Shown here: piece by piece, positions 7,279 through 13,682 of the stretch | Numbering within the stretch: the first letter of the stretch is position 1 | How the letters are laid out: the number at the start of each line of letters is the position of its first letter | Source: Bacteroidota bacterium | Lineage (GTDB): Bacteria; Bacteroidota; Bacteroidia; Bacteroidales; VadinHA17 | NCBI GenBank assembly: GCA_030613125.1 | Contig: JAUWMO010000026.1 | Location: forward strand, 1 to 17,854 | Direction: 5' to 3' | Length of the DNA stretch: 17,854 nucleotides | The notes under the pieces: generated by a model | Told to the model about the DNA's origin: nothing | The model's database searches: none | The model's input: the letters and a program-made list of their open reading frames with translations, nothing else | Position numbers and translations under genes: made by a program

Positions 7279-8202
7279 ATGAAAAAAGTCCTTGTTGCCA
7301 CTGTTAAACCTTTCGCTCCGGCGGCTGTAGTTGATATCAGGAACATTATTGAAAAAGCCGGATATAAACTTGTTCTGCTTGAGAAATATGAAGATCAGGG
7401 TGAATTATTAAAAACTGTTACAGACATTGATGCAGTGATTATACGTAGTGATAAGATTACCCGTGAAGTTCTGGAAGCTGGTGAAAATTTGAACATTGTA
7501 GTCAGGGCAGGTGCCGGTTATGACAATATTGATCTGGCAGCTGCAACTGAAAAAGGAGTGGTTGCCATGAATACGCCGGGTCAGAATTCTAATGCTGTTG
7601 CTGAACTGGCCCTGGGCATGATGGTGTATATTGCGCGTAATAGCTTCAACGGAATGCCTGGAACTGAACTCAGGGGTAAAACCATAGGAATTCATGCTTT
7701 TGGTCATGTTGGGAAACTGGTAGCCGGTATTGCAAAAGGATTTGGTATGAATGTAATTGCATTCGATCCATATATACCTTCTGATGTTATAGAAAAAGAA
7801 GGTGTGAAGGCAAAAAATTCTGTTGAAGATCTTTACCGTAATGCCCAGTATGTTTCTTTACATATTCCTGCAAATGATCAGACACGTGAGTCAATCAATT
7901 ATGATCTTCTTAGCCTGATGCAACAAGGAGCTACACTGGTGAATACTGCACGTAAAGAAGTGATCAGTGAAGAATCACTTAAAAAGATGTTTAAAGAAAG
8001 GAGTGATTTTCGTTATGTTTCTGATATTGCACCTGATTGTGCTGAAGAAATTTTATCTGAGTATCCTGAGAGATGTTTTTTCACTCCAAAGAAAATGGGA
8101 GCTCAGACTGCTGAAGCTAATATAAATGCCGGTGTTGCTGCAGCCAATCAAATAGTTAATTTTTTTGAGAATGGAGATACAACCTTTCAAGTGAACCGTT
8201 AA
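7279..8202 (+). CDS. serA: D-3-phosphoglycerate dehydrogenase, short Bacteroidetes type
   Basis: The 307-aa NAD-dependent enzyme oxidises 3-phosphoglycerate to 3-phosphohydroxypyruvate, the first step of serine synthesis. Substrate and NAD domains are complete: VVRAGAGYDNIDL (74-86), NTPGQNSNAVAEL (98-110), the nucleotide loop as AFGHVG (140-145, canonical GxGxxG with the first Gly replaced by Ala), SLHIPAN (193-199) and catalytic Arg225 in NTARKEV. The usual catalytic His of TPHxGxxT is Lys271 here (TPKKMGAQTAEA, 269-280). From memory, this substitution is shared by the Bacteroides-like enzymes, including the Entamoeba one. There is no C-terminal ACT/regulatory domain, so feedback inhibition by serine through that domain is not expected. 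It follows serC in one operon; the DUF1015 gene comes 260 bp later. Confidence 0.95.
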   Translation: MKKVLVATVKPFAPAAVVDIRNIIEKAGYKLVLLEKYEDQGELLKTVTDIDAVIIRSDKITREVLEAGENLNIVVRAGAGYDNIDLAAATEKGVVAMNTPGQNSNAVAELALGMMVYIARNSFNGMPGTELRGKTIGIHAFGHVGKLVAGIAKGFGMNVIAFDPYIPSDVIEKEGVKAKNSVEDLYRNAQYVSLHIPANDQTRESINYDLLSLMQQGATLVNTARKEVISEESLKKMFKERSDFRYVSDIAPDCAEEILSEYPERCFFTPKKMGAQTAEANINAGVAAANQIVNFFENGDTTFQVNR

Positions 8203-8208
8203 TTGTCA

Positions 8209-8290
8209 GTTAACTGTTAATAGTTATACGTTAATCGTTAACCGGAAAACGGACAATATTATATAACGTATAACAAATAGCGTAAAGTTT
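8209..8290. repeat. Heptamer-phased GTTA array forming an imperfect hairpin
   Basis: GTTA recurs at exactly 7-bp pitch at 8209, 8216, 8223, 8230 and 8237, beginning just after the serA stop. The opposite arm, at 8261-8281, carries ATATAAC, GTATAAC and a degenerate AAATAGC unit, so GTTATACGTT (8223-8232) pairs perfectly with AACGTATAAC (8265-8274). CCG/CGG lies near the tip. There is no T tract. It may act as the serA 3' end structure or be a dispersed repeat. Confidence 0.6.
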
Positions 8291-8373
8291 AAAGGGCCTG
8301 ATAAAAGAAGTGACTAAATTGGTTAGTCTGTTTTGCCTTTTTTCAATTTTAGCCATTACTTGAAATAACGTAT

Positions 8374-8415
8374 ATATAACATATAACATATAACATATAA
8401 CATATAACATATAAC
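8374..8415. repeat. Six perfect tandem copies of ATATAAC
   Basis: The 7-bp unit ATATAAC is repeated six times without error, 48 bp upstream of the DUF1015 start codon. On the minus strand the unit is GTTATAT, the same GTTA-headed heptamer as the array at 8209-8240 but in opposite orientation. Perfect short tandem repeats are slippage-prone, so copy number may vary between strains. Confidence 0.85.
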
Positions 8416-8462
8416 GTGTATCAAAGAGGTAAGGAAATTCCAAAATGCTAAAAAATTGAACT

Positions 8463-9710
8463 ATGGCAGTACTCAAACCTTTCAGGGGTATCAGACCACC
8501 GGCCGTAATAGCCCCAAAACTGGCATCAAGGCCTTATGATGTACTAAACTCAGAAGAAGCAAGGGAGGAGGCCAGGGACAATGAATATTCCCTTTTACAC
8601 ATTATTAAACCGGAGATCGATCTTGATCCGGATATAGATATACATAGTGAGGAAGTGTATAATAAGGCCAGAAAAAATTATGAAAAGTACCTGGAAAAAG
8701 GCTGGCTTATCAGAGATGAAAATGAGAATCTTTACATATATGCCCAGACTATGGACGGTAAAACACAGTATGGGCTTGTTGGTTGTGCGTCAGTTGAAGA
8801 TTATATGTGTGGGATTATCAAGAAACATGAACTTACCCGCCCGGATAAAGAAGAAGATAGAATGAAACATGTTCGGATCAATAATGCCAATATTGAGCCT
8901 GTATTTTTTACCTACCCTGCAGTTAAAGAAATTGACCTGATAGTTGAGGATTTTGTGAATTCCAATGAACCGGTATATGATTTTGTGGCTGACGATGGTG
9001 TAGGGCATCATTTCTGGGTGATTGAAGATAAAAAGATAATTAAAAATCTGACAGATCTTTTTAATAAAATTCCTGCAACATATGTTGCGGATGGACATCA
9101 TCGTACTGCCGCCGCTGCTCTGGTAGGTAATGAGAAGAAAAGAGACAATCCTGCTCATACCGGGGAAGAAGAGTATAATTTCTTTCTTGCTGTGCATTTC
9201 CCTGATAATCAGCTTTCTATTATGGATTATAATAGAGTGGTAAAGGATCTGAATGGAATGACTGCTGAGGAGTTTTTGGAAGAACTAAATAAGAACTTTT
9301 TATTAGTGTCTAAAGGAAGGGATATTTATAAACCTGAACATCTTCATAATTTCTCGCTTTACCTTGAAGGAACCTGGTATTCCCTTACAGCCAGGAAAGG
9401 GACTTACAATGATGAGGATCCGATAGAAGTGCTGGACGTAACTATTCTGACAAGACAGGTGCTGGATTCATTATTAGGTATCACAGATCTGAGAAGATCA
9501 ACACGTATTGATTTTGTGGGTGGTATACGTGGACTTGCCGAACTGAAAAGACGAGTGGATTCTGGTGAAATGAAGGCTGCATTTGCCCTTTTTCCGGTTA
9601 CTCTTAAACAACTGATCGATATTGCTGATTCCGATAATATCATGCCACCTAAAACTACATGGTTTGAACCAAAACTGAGAAGCGGACTGGTAGTGCATAG
9701 CCTGGATTAA
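8463..9710 (+). CDS. DUF1015 family protein
   Basis: This 415-aa protein matches the DUF1015 family of conserved bacterial and archaeal proteins of unknown biochemical function. Signatures include the N-terminal KPFRGIRPP (5-13), ASRPYDVLNSEEAR (21-34), the KHELTRPDKEEDRMKH segment (121-136), YVADGHHRTAAA (207-218) and the C-terminal TWFEPKLRSGLVVHSLD. The conserved His and charged residues in KHE.TRP and ADGHHR suggest an enzyme, but no reaction can be stated. In Bacteroidetes this family commonly follows serC-serA, suggesting a link to serine or PLP metabolism; that is context-based inference. The ATG at 8463 is supported by the conserved N-terminus starting immediately. It lies downstream of the tandem ATATAAC array, which could be in its leader or promoter. 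Confidence 0.92.
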   Translation: MAVLKPFRGIRPPAVIAPKLASRPYDVLNSEEAREEARDNEYSLLHIIKPEIDLDPDIDIHSEEVYNKARKNYEKYLEKGWLIRDENENLYIYAQTMDGKTQYGLVGCASVEDYMCGIIKKHELTRPDKEEDRMKHVRINNANIEPVFFTYPAVKEIDLIVEDFVNSNEPVYDFVADDGVGHHFWVIEDKKIIKNLTDLFNKIPATYVADGHHRTAAAALVGNEKKRDNPAHTGEEEYNFFLAVHFPDNQLSIMDYNRVVKDLNGMTAEEFLEELNKNFLLVSKGRDIYKPEHLHNFSLYLEGTWYSLTARKGTYNDEDPIEVLDVTILTRQVLDSLLGITDLRRSTRIDFVGGIRGLAELKRRVDSGEMKAAFALFPVTLKQLIDIADSDNIMPPKTTWFEPKLRSGLVVHSLD

Positions 9711-9785
9711 TTGATTGAGAGTTAAAGCTTTTGGCATTAATCTTTTTATTTTTATTTTTGGTTTTTATATTTAAAATCTGGTCAA

Positions 9786-10457
9786 ATGGGAATTGTTGCT
9801 GAAAATATCAGGAAAATCCTGGAGGATATTCCTGACCACGTAAAGCTTATACCTATATCCAAGACCATGCCGGAAGAAAAGATACTTGAGGCATGGAGTG
9901 AGGGATACAAGGTTTTCGGGGAAAATAAGGTCCAGGAATTGATCAGGAAACAGGAGGCCCTGCCACAAGATATTGAATGGCACATGGTCGGGCATGTGCA
10001 GACAAACAAAGTGAAATACATTGCCCCGTTCGTACATTTGGTTCACGGGGTTGATAGCTTCAAATTGATCAGGGTTATAAATAAAGAGGCAGATAAGGCC
10101 GGAAGGATCCTGAATTGTCTGTTCCAGATGCATATTGCCACCGAAGAGACAAAATTCGGGTTTGATCAGGATGAGGTTCTGGCTATTATAAACTCAAATG
10201 AATTTTATGAGTTAAACAATATCAGGATAAGGGGAGTGATGGGAATGGCTACCTTTACCAGGGATGATAAACAAATAAGAAGAGAATTCCGGAATCTGTA
10301 TCATTTTTTTAATAAACTGAAAAATGAATATTTTTCAGATGAATTTAAAGAAGTGTCGATGGGAATGTCTGGTGATTATAAGATTGCCATTGAAGAGGGA
10401 AGTACCATGATAAGAGTGGGAAGTCTGATATTTGGTGAAAGGCATTATCATAATTAA
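9786..10457 (+). CDS. yggS: PLP homeostasis protein, YggS/PLPBP family
   Basis: The 223-aa single-domain TIM-barrel protein binds pyridoxal 5'-phosphate and buffers vitamin B6 and amino-acid pools without a known enzymatic reaction. The PLP lysine is K26 in LIPISKTMPEEKI (21-33). Other signatures are FGENKVQEL, EWHMVGHVQTNKVKYI, TKFGFD, GVMGMATF and the phosphate-binding SMGMSGDYKIAIEEGSTMIR.GSLIFGER at the end. The length is normal. It begins 75 bp after the DUF1015 gene on the same strand, in an A+T-rich spacer without a clear terminator, so co-transcription with DUF1015 is possible. Its neighbourhood with the PLP enzyme SerC fits a PLP theme. Its stop codon lies inside the left arm of a 19-bp inverted repeat. 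Confidence 0.93.
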   Translation: MGIVAENIRKILEDIPDHVKLIPISKTMPEEKILEAWSEGYKVFGENKVQELIRKQEALPQDIEWHMVGHVQTNKVKYIAPFVHLVHGVDSFKLIRVINKEADKAGRILNCLFQMHIATEETKFGFDQDEVLAIINSNEFYELNNIRIRGVMGMATFTRDDKQIRREFRNLYHFFNKLKNEYFSDEFKEVSMGMSGDYKIAIEEGSTMIRVGSLIFGERHYHN

Positions 10458-10702
10458 CTTGAGTTCGATGTAGGCCTGATTCTTATAATTTATTAATTAT
10501 CAATAATTTTCTTTGTGTGGCCTTCGTGCCTTTGTGCCTTAGTGGCAGGTATTTAGTTTAAAAAATTGCCACAAAGACACCCCGGTACAGTCATTCTTCC
10601 TTACGGGGCAGGCCAAGACACAAAGAATTCACCAAATTAAAAAAGGAATAAAATATAAATTGCTGAATATTAATGGTTATTATATCGAACTCACGTTAAT
10701 TA
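10451..10702. mobile_element. 252-bp inverted-repeat-bounded element (MITE-like), nested hairpins
   Basis: TAATTAACTTGAGTTCGAT (10451-10469) and the reverse complement of 10684-10702 match at 18 of 19 positions. The left arm overlaps the end and stop codon of yggS; the right arm ends 28 bp before the next ATG. Inside is a second hairpin: TTCTTTGTGT (10509-10518) pairs perfectly with ACACAAAGAA (10618-10627), and GTGGCA (10542-10547) with TGCCAC (10567-10572). The inner right arm is 22 nt longer than the left because of the 33-bp repeat. There is no coding capacity. Its structure is like a non-autonomous miniature element; a target duplication is not evident, so mobility is inference. Confidence 0.5.
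10581..10613 (+). repeat. 33-bp exact repeat, copy A
   Basis: This begins CCCGGTACAG and ends TTACGGGGCAGGC, and is identical to 12761-12793 over all 33 bp; adding five upstream bases (GACAC here, GACAT there) gives 37 of 38. CCCCG and CGGGG near its ends can pair. It sits in the right arm of a CCACAAAGACAC-type hairpin. Confidence 0.95.
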
Positions 10703-10729
10703 ACAAATTAATAGTTCAAACCGTATGTT

Positions 10730-11707
10730 ATGGCAGATTTGAAAGTAACTTATCTGGGATTAGAATTAAGAAACCCGGTGATCGTAAGTAGTTCCGGACT
10801 TTCCGATTCAGTGAAAAAAATTGTTGAGATTGAAAAGGCAGGCGCTGGAGCTGTTGTCCTGAAATCTCTTTTCGAGGAGCAATTGAAGTATGAAGCCGGT
10901 CAATATACAGGACAATTCGATTATCCTGAAGCTGAAGATTATATTCGTAATTATACCAGGAATAACTCAGTAGACAAATACCTTACCCTTATCGAAGATG
11001 CAAAGAAAGAAGTAGATATCCCTGTTATTGCCAGTGTGAATTGCATCTCTGCCAGGGAATGGGTTGATTTTGCGAAAAAGATTGAACAGGCAGGTGCTGA
11101 CGCCCTGGAGGTAAATGTTTATTTTTTACCGACCGACAAACATCTTTCATCAAAAGATTATGAAGAAGTATACTGCGAACTGGCAGAAAAACTAAATGAT
11201 ATTCTGCACATTCCTAAAGCATTTAAACTGGGAAGACAATTTTCAAACCTTTCGAATCTTGTTGATCGTTTATACAACAGGAAAGTGAACGGAGTTGTTT
11301 TATTTAATCGTTTTTATGAACCGGATATAGATATTAAACAAATGAAACTGGTTCCTGCTGAGGTGTTTAGTGCTCCAGCCGATATAAGACAAACTTTACG
11401 TTGGGTAGGCATTATTTCCGATTATATTGATAAAATCGATATTGCTGCTTCTACCGGTGTGCATGATGGGAATTCAGTTATTAAGCTATTGCTGGCAGGA
11501 GCTTCTGCAGTTCAGGTTTGTTCAGTATTGTATAAAAAGGGAGTCAGTTATCTTGAAACTATTGTTAAGGTCCTGGAAATATGGATGGACAATAATGAAT
11601 TTCAGTCAGTTGATAATTTCAGGGGTAAACTAAGCTACAGGAAGATACCTGATCCTTCCCTATATGAAAGATCACAATTTATGAAATACTTTTCAGGAAT
11701 TCATTAG
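10730..11707 (+). CDS. Dihydroorotate dehydrogenase-like flavoprotein
   Basis: The 325-aa protein has the FMN-barrel fold of dihydroorotate and dihydropyrimidine dehydrogenases: LGLELRNPVIVSSSGLSDS (9-27), GAVVLKSLFEEQL (40-52, Lys45 near FMN), PVIASVNCIS (98-107), FKLGRQFSN (165-173), GVVLFNRFYEPD (188-199), and the FMN phosphate-binding IAASTGVHDGNSVIKLLLAGASAVQVCSVLYK (about 238-269). The segment that in true enzymes reads N-x-x-C/S-P-N and carries the active-site base is VNVYFLPTDKHL (128-139) here, with no Cys or Ser in the expected place. It is therefore unlikely to be the cell's PyrD. I recall such 'DHOD-like' proteins as common in Bacteroidetes, with unknown substrate. The start is set by the conserved N-terminus. 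The gene stands alone between two repeat elements. Confidence 0.85.
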   Translation: MADLKVTYLGLELRNPVIVSSSGLSDSVKKIVEIEKAGAGAVVLKSLFEEQLKYEAGQYTGQFDYPEAEDYIRNYTRNNSVDKYLTLIEDAKKEVDIPVIASVNCISAREWVDFAKKIEQAGADALEVNVYFLPTDKHLSSKDYEEVYCELAEKLNDILHIPKAFKLGRQFSNLSNLVDRLYNRKVNGVVLFNRFYEPDIDIKQMKLVPAEVFSAPADIRQTLRWVGIISDYIDKIDIAASTGVHDGNSVIKLLLAGASAVQVCSVLYKKGVSYLETIVKVLEIWMDNNEFQSVDNFRGKLSYRKIPDPSLYERSQFMKYFSGIH

Positions 11708-11772
11708 CATAGTCTTTGAATTTTGCATTCTGTTAAAAGAAGAAGTTGTATTTTTTGTGAAAGTTAATAGAT

Positions 11773-11913
11773 AAATTGTTCTGTACCTGCCTGTCATACT
11801 GTATCTGGCAATCCGGCCGGGCAAATACGAACTACGTAGTTTACTACGTAGTTTAATACGTATTATAATACGTATTAATTCTGCATGGCAGACAGGGACC
11901 TTAAGTACAATTT
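11773..11913. repeat. Inverted-repeat element with central TACGTA palindrome array
   Basis: Short ends AAATTGT (11773-11779) and ACAATTT (11907-11913) are complementary. Inside them CCTGCCTGTCAT (11786-11797) pairs with ATGGCAGACAGG (11884-11895) with one mismatch and one wobble. An 8-bp CCGGCCGG palindrome lies at 11813-11820. The centre holds four 10-bp palindromes at exact 12-bp pitch. It ends about 50 bp upstream of the potassium channel ATG and has no coding frame. Confidence 0.55.
11831..11876. repeat. Four 10-bp palindromes at 12-bp pitch (TACGTA cores)
   Basis: ACTACGTAGT occurs at 11831-11840 and 11843-11852, and AATACGTATT at 11855-11864 and 11867-11876, each a perfect palindrome separated by 2 bp. 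A half unit AATACGA precedes them at 11824-11830. The regular pitch, close to one helical turn plus a little, could suit cooperative binding of a dimeric protein upstream of the channel gene, or cruciform formation. Confidence 0.9.
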
Positions 11914-11961
11914 GAAAATTGAAGCATAGAAAAACTAAAAAAATAATTTATTCTAATCCAA

Positions 11962-12606
11962 ATGAAACCATTTAAGTCAATACAGGTAAACAAATCAACT
12001 ATTCAAATTGTTCTGTTATGTATGCTTCTGTTTTTAATTTTCGTTATACCTATATTTCCTCAAAATTGGTTAAAGACTCTGTTCCGTATTGCCAATTCAA
12101 TGATATTTTTTACTTGTATTCTTGCTTTAAATAAATACAGAGAGAAAATATTACCTGTTGCAGCTCTTGCTTTTGTGATTATGTGGGTCTCTGAACTTCT
12201 CAATATGTTTGTCCTTAAAATATTGTCAAATTCAGTAGTCATACTTTTTTTCATAATTATTGTTGCCAGATTATTAATACAAATTGCCAGCAGTAAAAAA
12301 GTTGATGCAGTACTAATTCTTGAATCTATTTCAGGTTATCTGCTAATTGGCGTTCTTTTTTCATTCCTTTTTGCTTTGGTTATTATTAAAATGCCTGCCT
12401 CTGTTGCATTCCCTGGAACGAATGATCCTACCATGGCAGATATTATCTATTTTACTTTTGTGACCATGACAACTTTGGGTTATGGTGATGTTTTACCAGC
12501 TTTACCATTGGGACGTTCACTAGCTATTTTAGTCAGTGTAACAGGCCAGATCTATTTAACTGTTATTATTGCAATGTTGGTTGGTAAATACGTATCAACA
12601 AAATAG
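11962..12606 (+). CDS. Six-TM potassium channel, Ion_trans_2 type
   Basis: The 214-aa membrane protein carries the K+ selectivity filter TTLGYGD (170-176), preceded by the pore helix DIIYFTFVTM (160-169). Hydrophobic segments lie at about 14-33, 42-57, 63-85, 91-110, 120-143 and 186-208, so the pore is between the fifth and sixth. The fourth segment (SVVILFFIIIVARLLIQIAS) has a single Arg and lacks the regular Arg/Lys ladder of a voltage sensor, so I infer a non-voltage-gated channel. There is no cytoplasmic RCK/TrkA-N domain; the chain ends shortly after the last helix (VGKYVSTK). It likely conducts K+ across the inner membrane and sets membrane potential. It is monocistronic, with inverted-repeat elements on both sides; the palindrome array lies 86-131 bp upstream. 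Confidence 0.9.
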   Translation: MKPFKSIQVNKSTIQIVLLCMLLFLIFVIPIFPQNWLKTLFRIANSMIFFTCILALNKYREKILPVAALAFVIMWVSELLNMFVLKILSNSVVILFFIIIVARLLIQIASSKKVDAVLILESISGYLLIGVLFSFLFALVIIKMPASVAFPGTNDPTMADIIYFTFVTMTTLGYGDVLPALPLGRSLAILVSVTGQIYLTVIIAMLVGKYVSTK

Positions 12607-12651
12607 ATTTACCTGTATTGTTCACGTATCGGAATCTGCTCTCTACCAGTT

Positions 12652-12675
12652 GGCGAATCATTAGGGACATTCGCT
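12652..12675. other. Short hairpin downstream of the channel gene
   Basis: GGCGAAT (12652-12658) pairs with ATTCGCT (12669-12675) with one G-T wobble, and a run of A follows. It lacks a T tract on the plus strand, so it is at best a weak 3'-end structure for the channel mRNA. Confidence 0.25.
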
Positions 12676-12740
12676 AAAAAAACAAATAAATATTAAAACT
12701 TGATGAATATCCTTTCCTGACACATTAGTGGTGAAAAGAT

Positions 12741-12846
12741 TTCTTTAACCGCAGAGACATCCCGGTACAGTCATTCTTCCTTACGGGGCAGGCTGAGGCG
12801 CTAAGTGTCCTTCACTCAGCGTCAAGGCGTCTTAGCGGTGAAAAAA
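12741..12846. repeat. Second hairpin element carrying the 33-bp repeat
   Basis: ACCGCAGAGACA (12748-12759) matches the reverse complement of GTCTTAGCGGT (ending 12839) apart from a few positions, forming the outer stem. GCTGAG (12792-12797) and CTCAGC (12815-12820) form a perfect inner stem. Between outer and inner stems the left arm has 39 nt and the right arm 14 nt; the difference is the 33-bp repeat. The arms (CCGCAGAGAC type) differ from those of the element at 10509-10627 (CCACAAAGAC type). Confidence 0.6.
12761..12793 (+). repeat. 33-bp exact repeat, copy B
   Basis: This is identical to 10581-10613 and in the same orientation, exactly 2180 bp away. It lies in the left arm of the hairpin element at 12741-12846, immediately after GCAGAGACAT. 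Confidence 0.95.
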
Positions 12847-12855
12847 TATTTATCG

Positions 12856-13341
12856 TTAGAGATTCTCGGATTGCCGGCGTTCGAACATACTAATCAGATC
12901 GGCACCTAAAGCTTTGCGGTCAGAACTAAGGTTTTTAGATTTCTGTTTTATCTGATTAAAATGACTTTCAATTGCATCAGCAGACAAACCGGAAATATTG
13001 TATTCAATTACACTATAGGCTTCTAAAGCTACGGTAAACTCGTCATCAGAAAAGATGTCCATAAAAGCATCAAGATTGTGAGAAAAGTCCAGTCCTGATT
13101 TCCAACATGAGGCAACCAGTATATTTTTTTCATCAGAATATTTATTATTTCTTATGGCTTTAAGTATTTCCGGGACGGCACTGTTATCTTTAATATCATC
13201 GAGGAGAGTTATGATTGTCTCACGAATTTCCTGATTTTTTGTTTTATGTAACAGATCTATTAGGGAAGATAATGAACCTGGAGTTCCGGATTCTCGCAGT
13301 ACTTCAATTGTTTTAAGGACCAACTGAGAATCTTTTGACAT
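12856..13341 (-). CDS. HEAT-repeat protein, conserved in Bacteroidetes
   Basis: From ATG at 13341 the product is 161 aa, starting MSKDSQLVLKTIEVLRESG. The frame can be opened further to TTG at 13416, but that N-terminus (MYFCTDSNLIKIYLLW) is not family-like and lies upstream of a promoter-like element, so I chose the internal ATG. The sequence is almost all paired helices (SLSSLIDLLHKT, EIRETIITLLDDIKD, AVPEILKAIRNNK), as in HEAT repeats, followed by the segment VASCWKSGLDFSHNLDAFMDIF, which I recall as conserved in Bacteroidetes homologues. HEAT proteins act as scaffolds; partner and role are unknown. It is cytoplasmic with no signal peptide. It is divergent from the lipoprotein gene at 13683 and convergent with the channel gene. 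Confidence 0.82.
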   Translation of the reverse strand: MSKDSQLVLKTIEVLRESGTPGSLSSLIDLLHKTKNQEIRETIITLLDDIKDNSAVPEILKAIRNNKYSDEKNILVASCWKSGLDFSHNLDAFMDIFSDDEFTVALEAYSVIEYNISGLSADAIESHFNQIKQKSKNLSSDRKALGADLISMFERRQSENL

Positions 13342-13405
13342 CAGATTCTGTATTATACTCTTTATTATCCATAACAGATATATCTTAATTAAATTTGAGT
13401 CAGTA

Positions 13406-13413
13406 CAAAAATA
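13406..13413 (-). promoter_or_regulatory. Candidate -7 element for the HEAT-repeat gene
   Basis: On the minus strand this reads TATTTTTG, matching TAnnTTTG. It would start transcription near 13399, between the TTG at 13416 and the ATG at 13341, supporting the shorter protein. No clear -33 element is seen. Confidence 0.3.
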
Positions 13414-13527
13414 CAACTTATGTTATAAATTTGGTATTGTTATCAGAGTGTCATTTGTAAAAAAGCCTGTTTTAATAGAATTCATACTGAAATAATAACT
13501 GTTTTTTAATAAAATTTCAAAACTATT

Positions 13528-13535
13528 TATATTTG
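13528..13535 (+). promoter_or_regulatory. Candidate -7 element for the lipoprotein/secreted pair
   Basis: TATATTTG matches TAnnTTTG, 148 nt before the lipoprotein ATG; another match, TAAATTTG, is at 13426-13433. In this AT-rich spacer at least one may be chance, and a clear -33 partner is lacking for both. Confidence 0.25.
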
Positions 13536-13682
13536 TTTCCGTATTAGGATATGTCATATATCATGTCTGTTTTTACAGACTTATAACTACATCTCTAAAA
13601 TTGTATTTGTTTTTAAAAAAAAAATAGTAATTTTACTCTTACAATGATTGGATAATCGAGAATTTTCCTAAAATATGTACTT

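Larger units (their letters stand above)
13342..13682. other. AT-rich divergent promoter region
   Basis: This 341-bp spacer separates the divergent HEAT-repeat and lipoprotein genes. It holds three TAnnTTTG-type matches (13406-13413 on minus; 13426-13433 and 13528-13535 on plus) and long A and T runs. I see no coding frame, RNA gene or strong hairpin. Confidence 0.5.

Noticed and set aside
8374..8415. CRISPR array
   Set aside because: The units are 7 bp and contiguous without spacers; no cas genes are present.
8231..8476. Minus-strand frame of 81 codons with repeated Met-Leu-Tyr-Val-Ile-Cys-Tyr
   Set aside because: The repetitive peptide is only the translation of the ATATAAC tandem array.
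10451..10702. Full insertion sequence
   Set aside because: The element has no transposase frame and no clear target duplication.
12856..13416. Longer HEAT-repeat protein starting at TTG 13416
   Set aside because: The added N-terminus is not family-like, and a TAnnTTTG element at 13406-13413 would place the transcript start downstream of that TTG.
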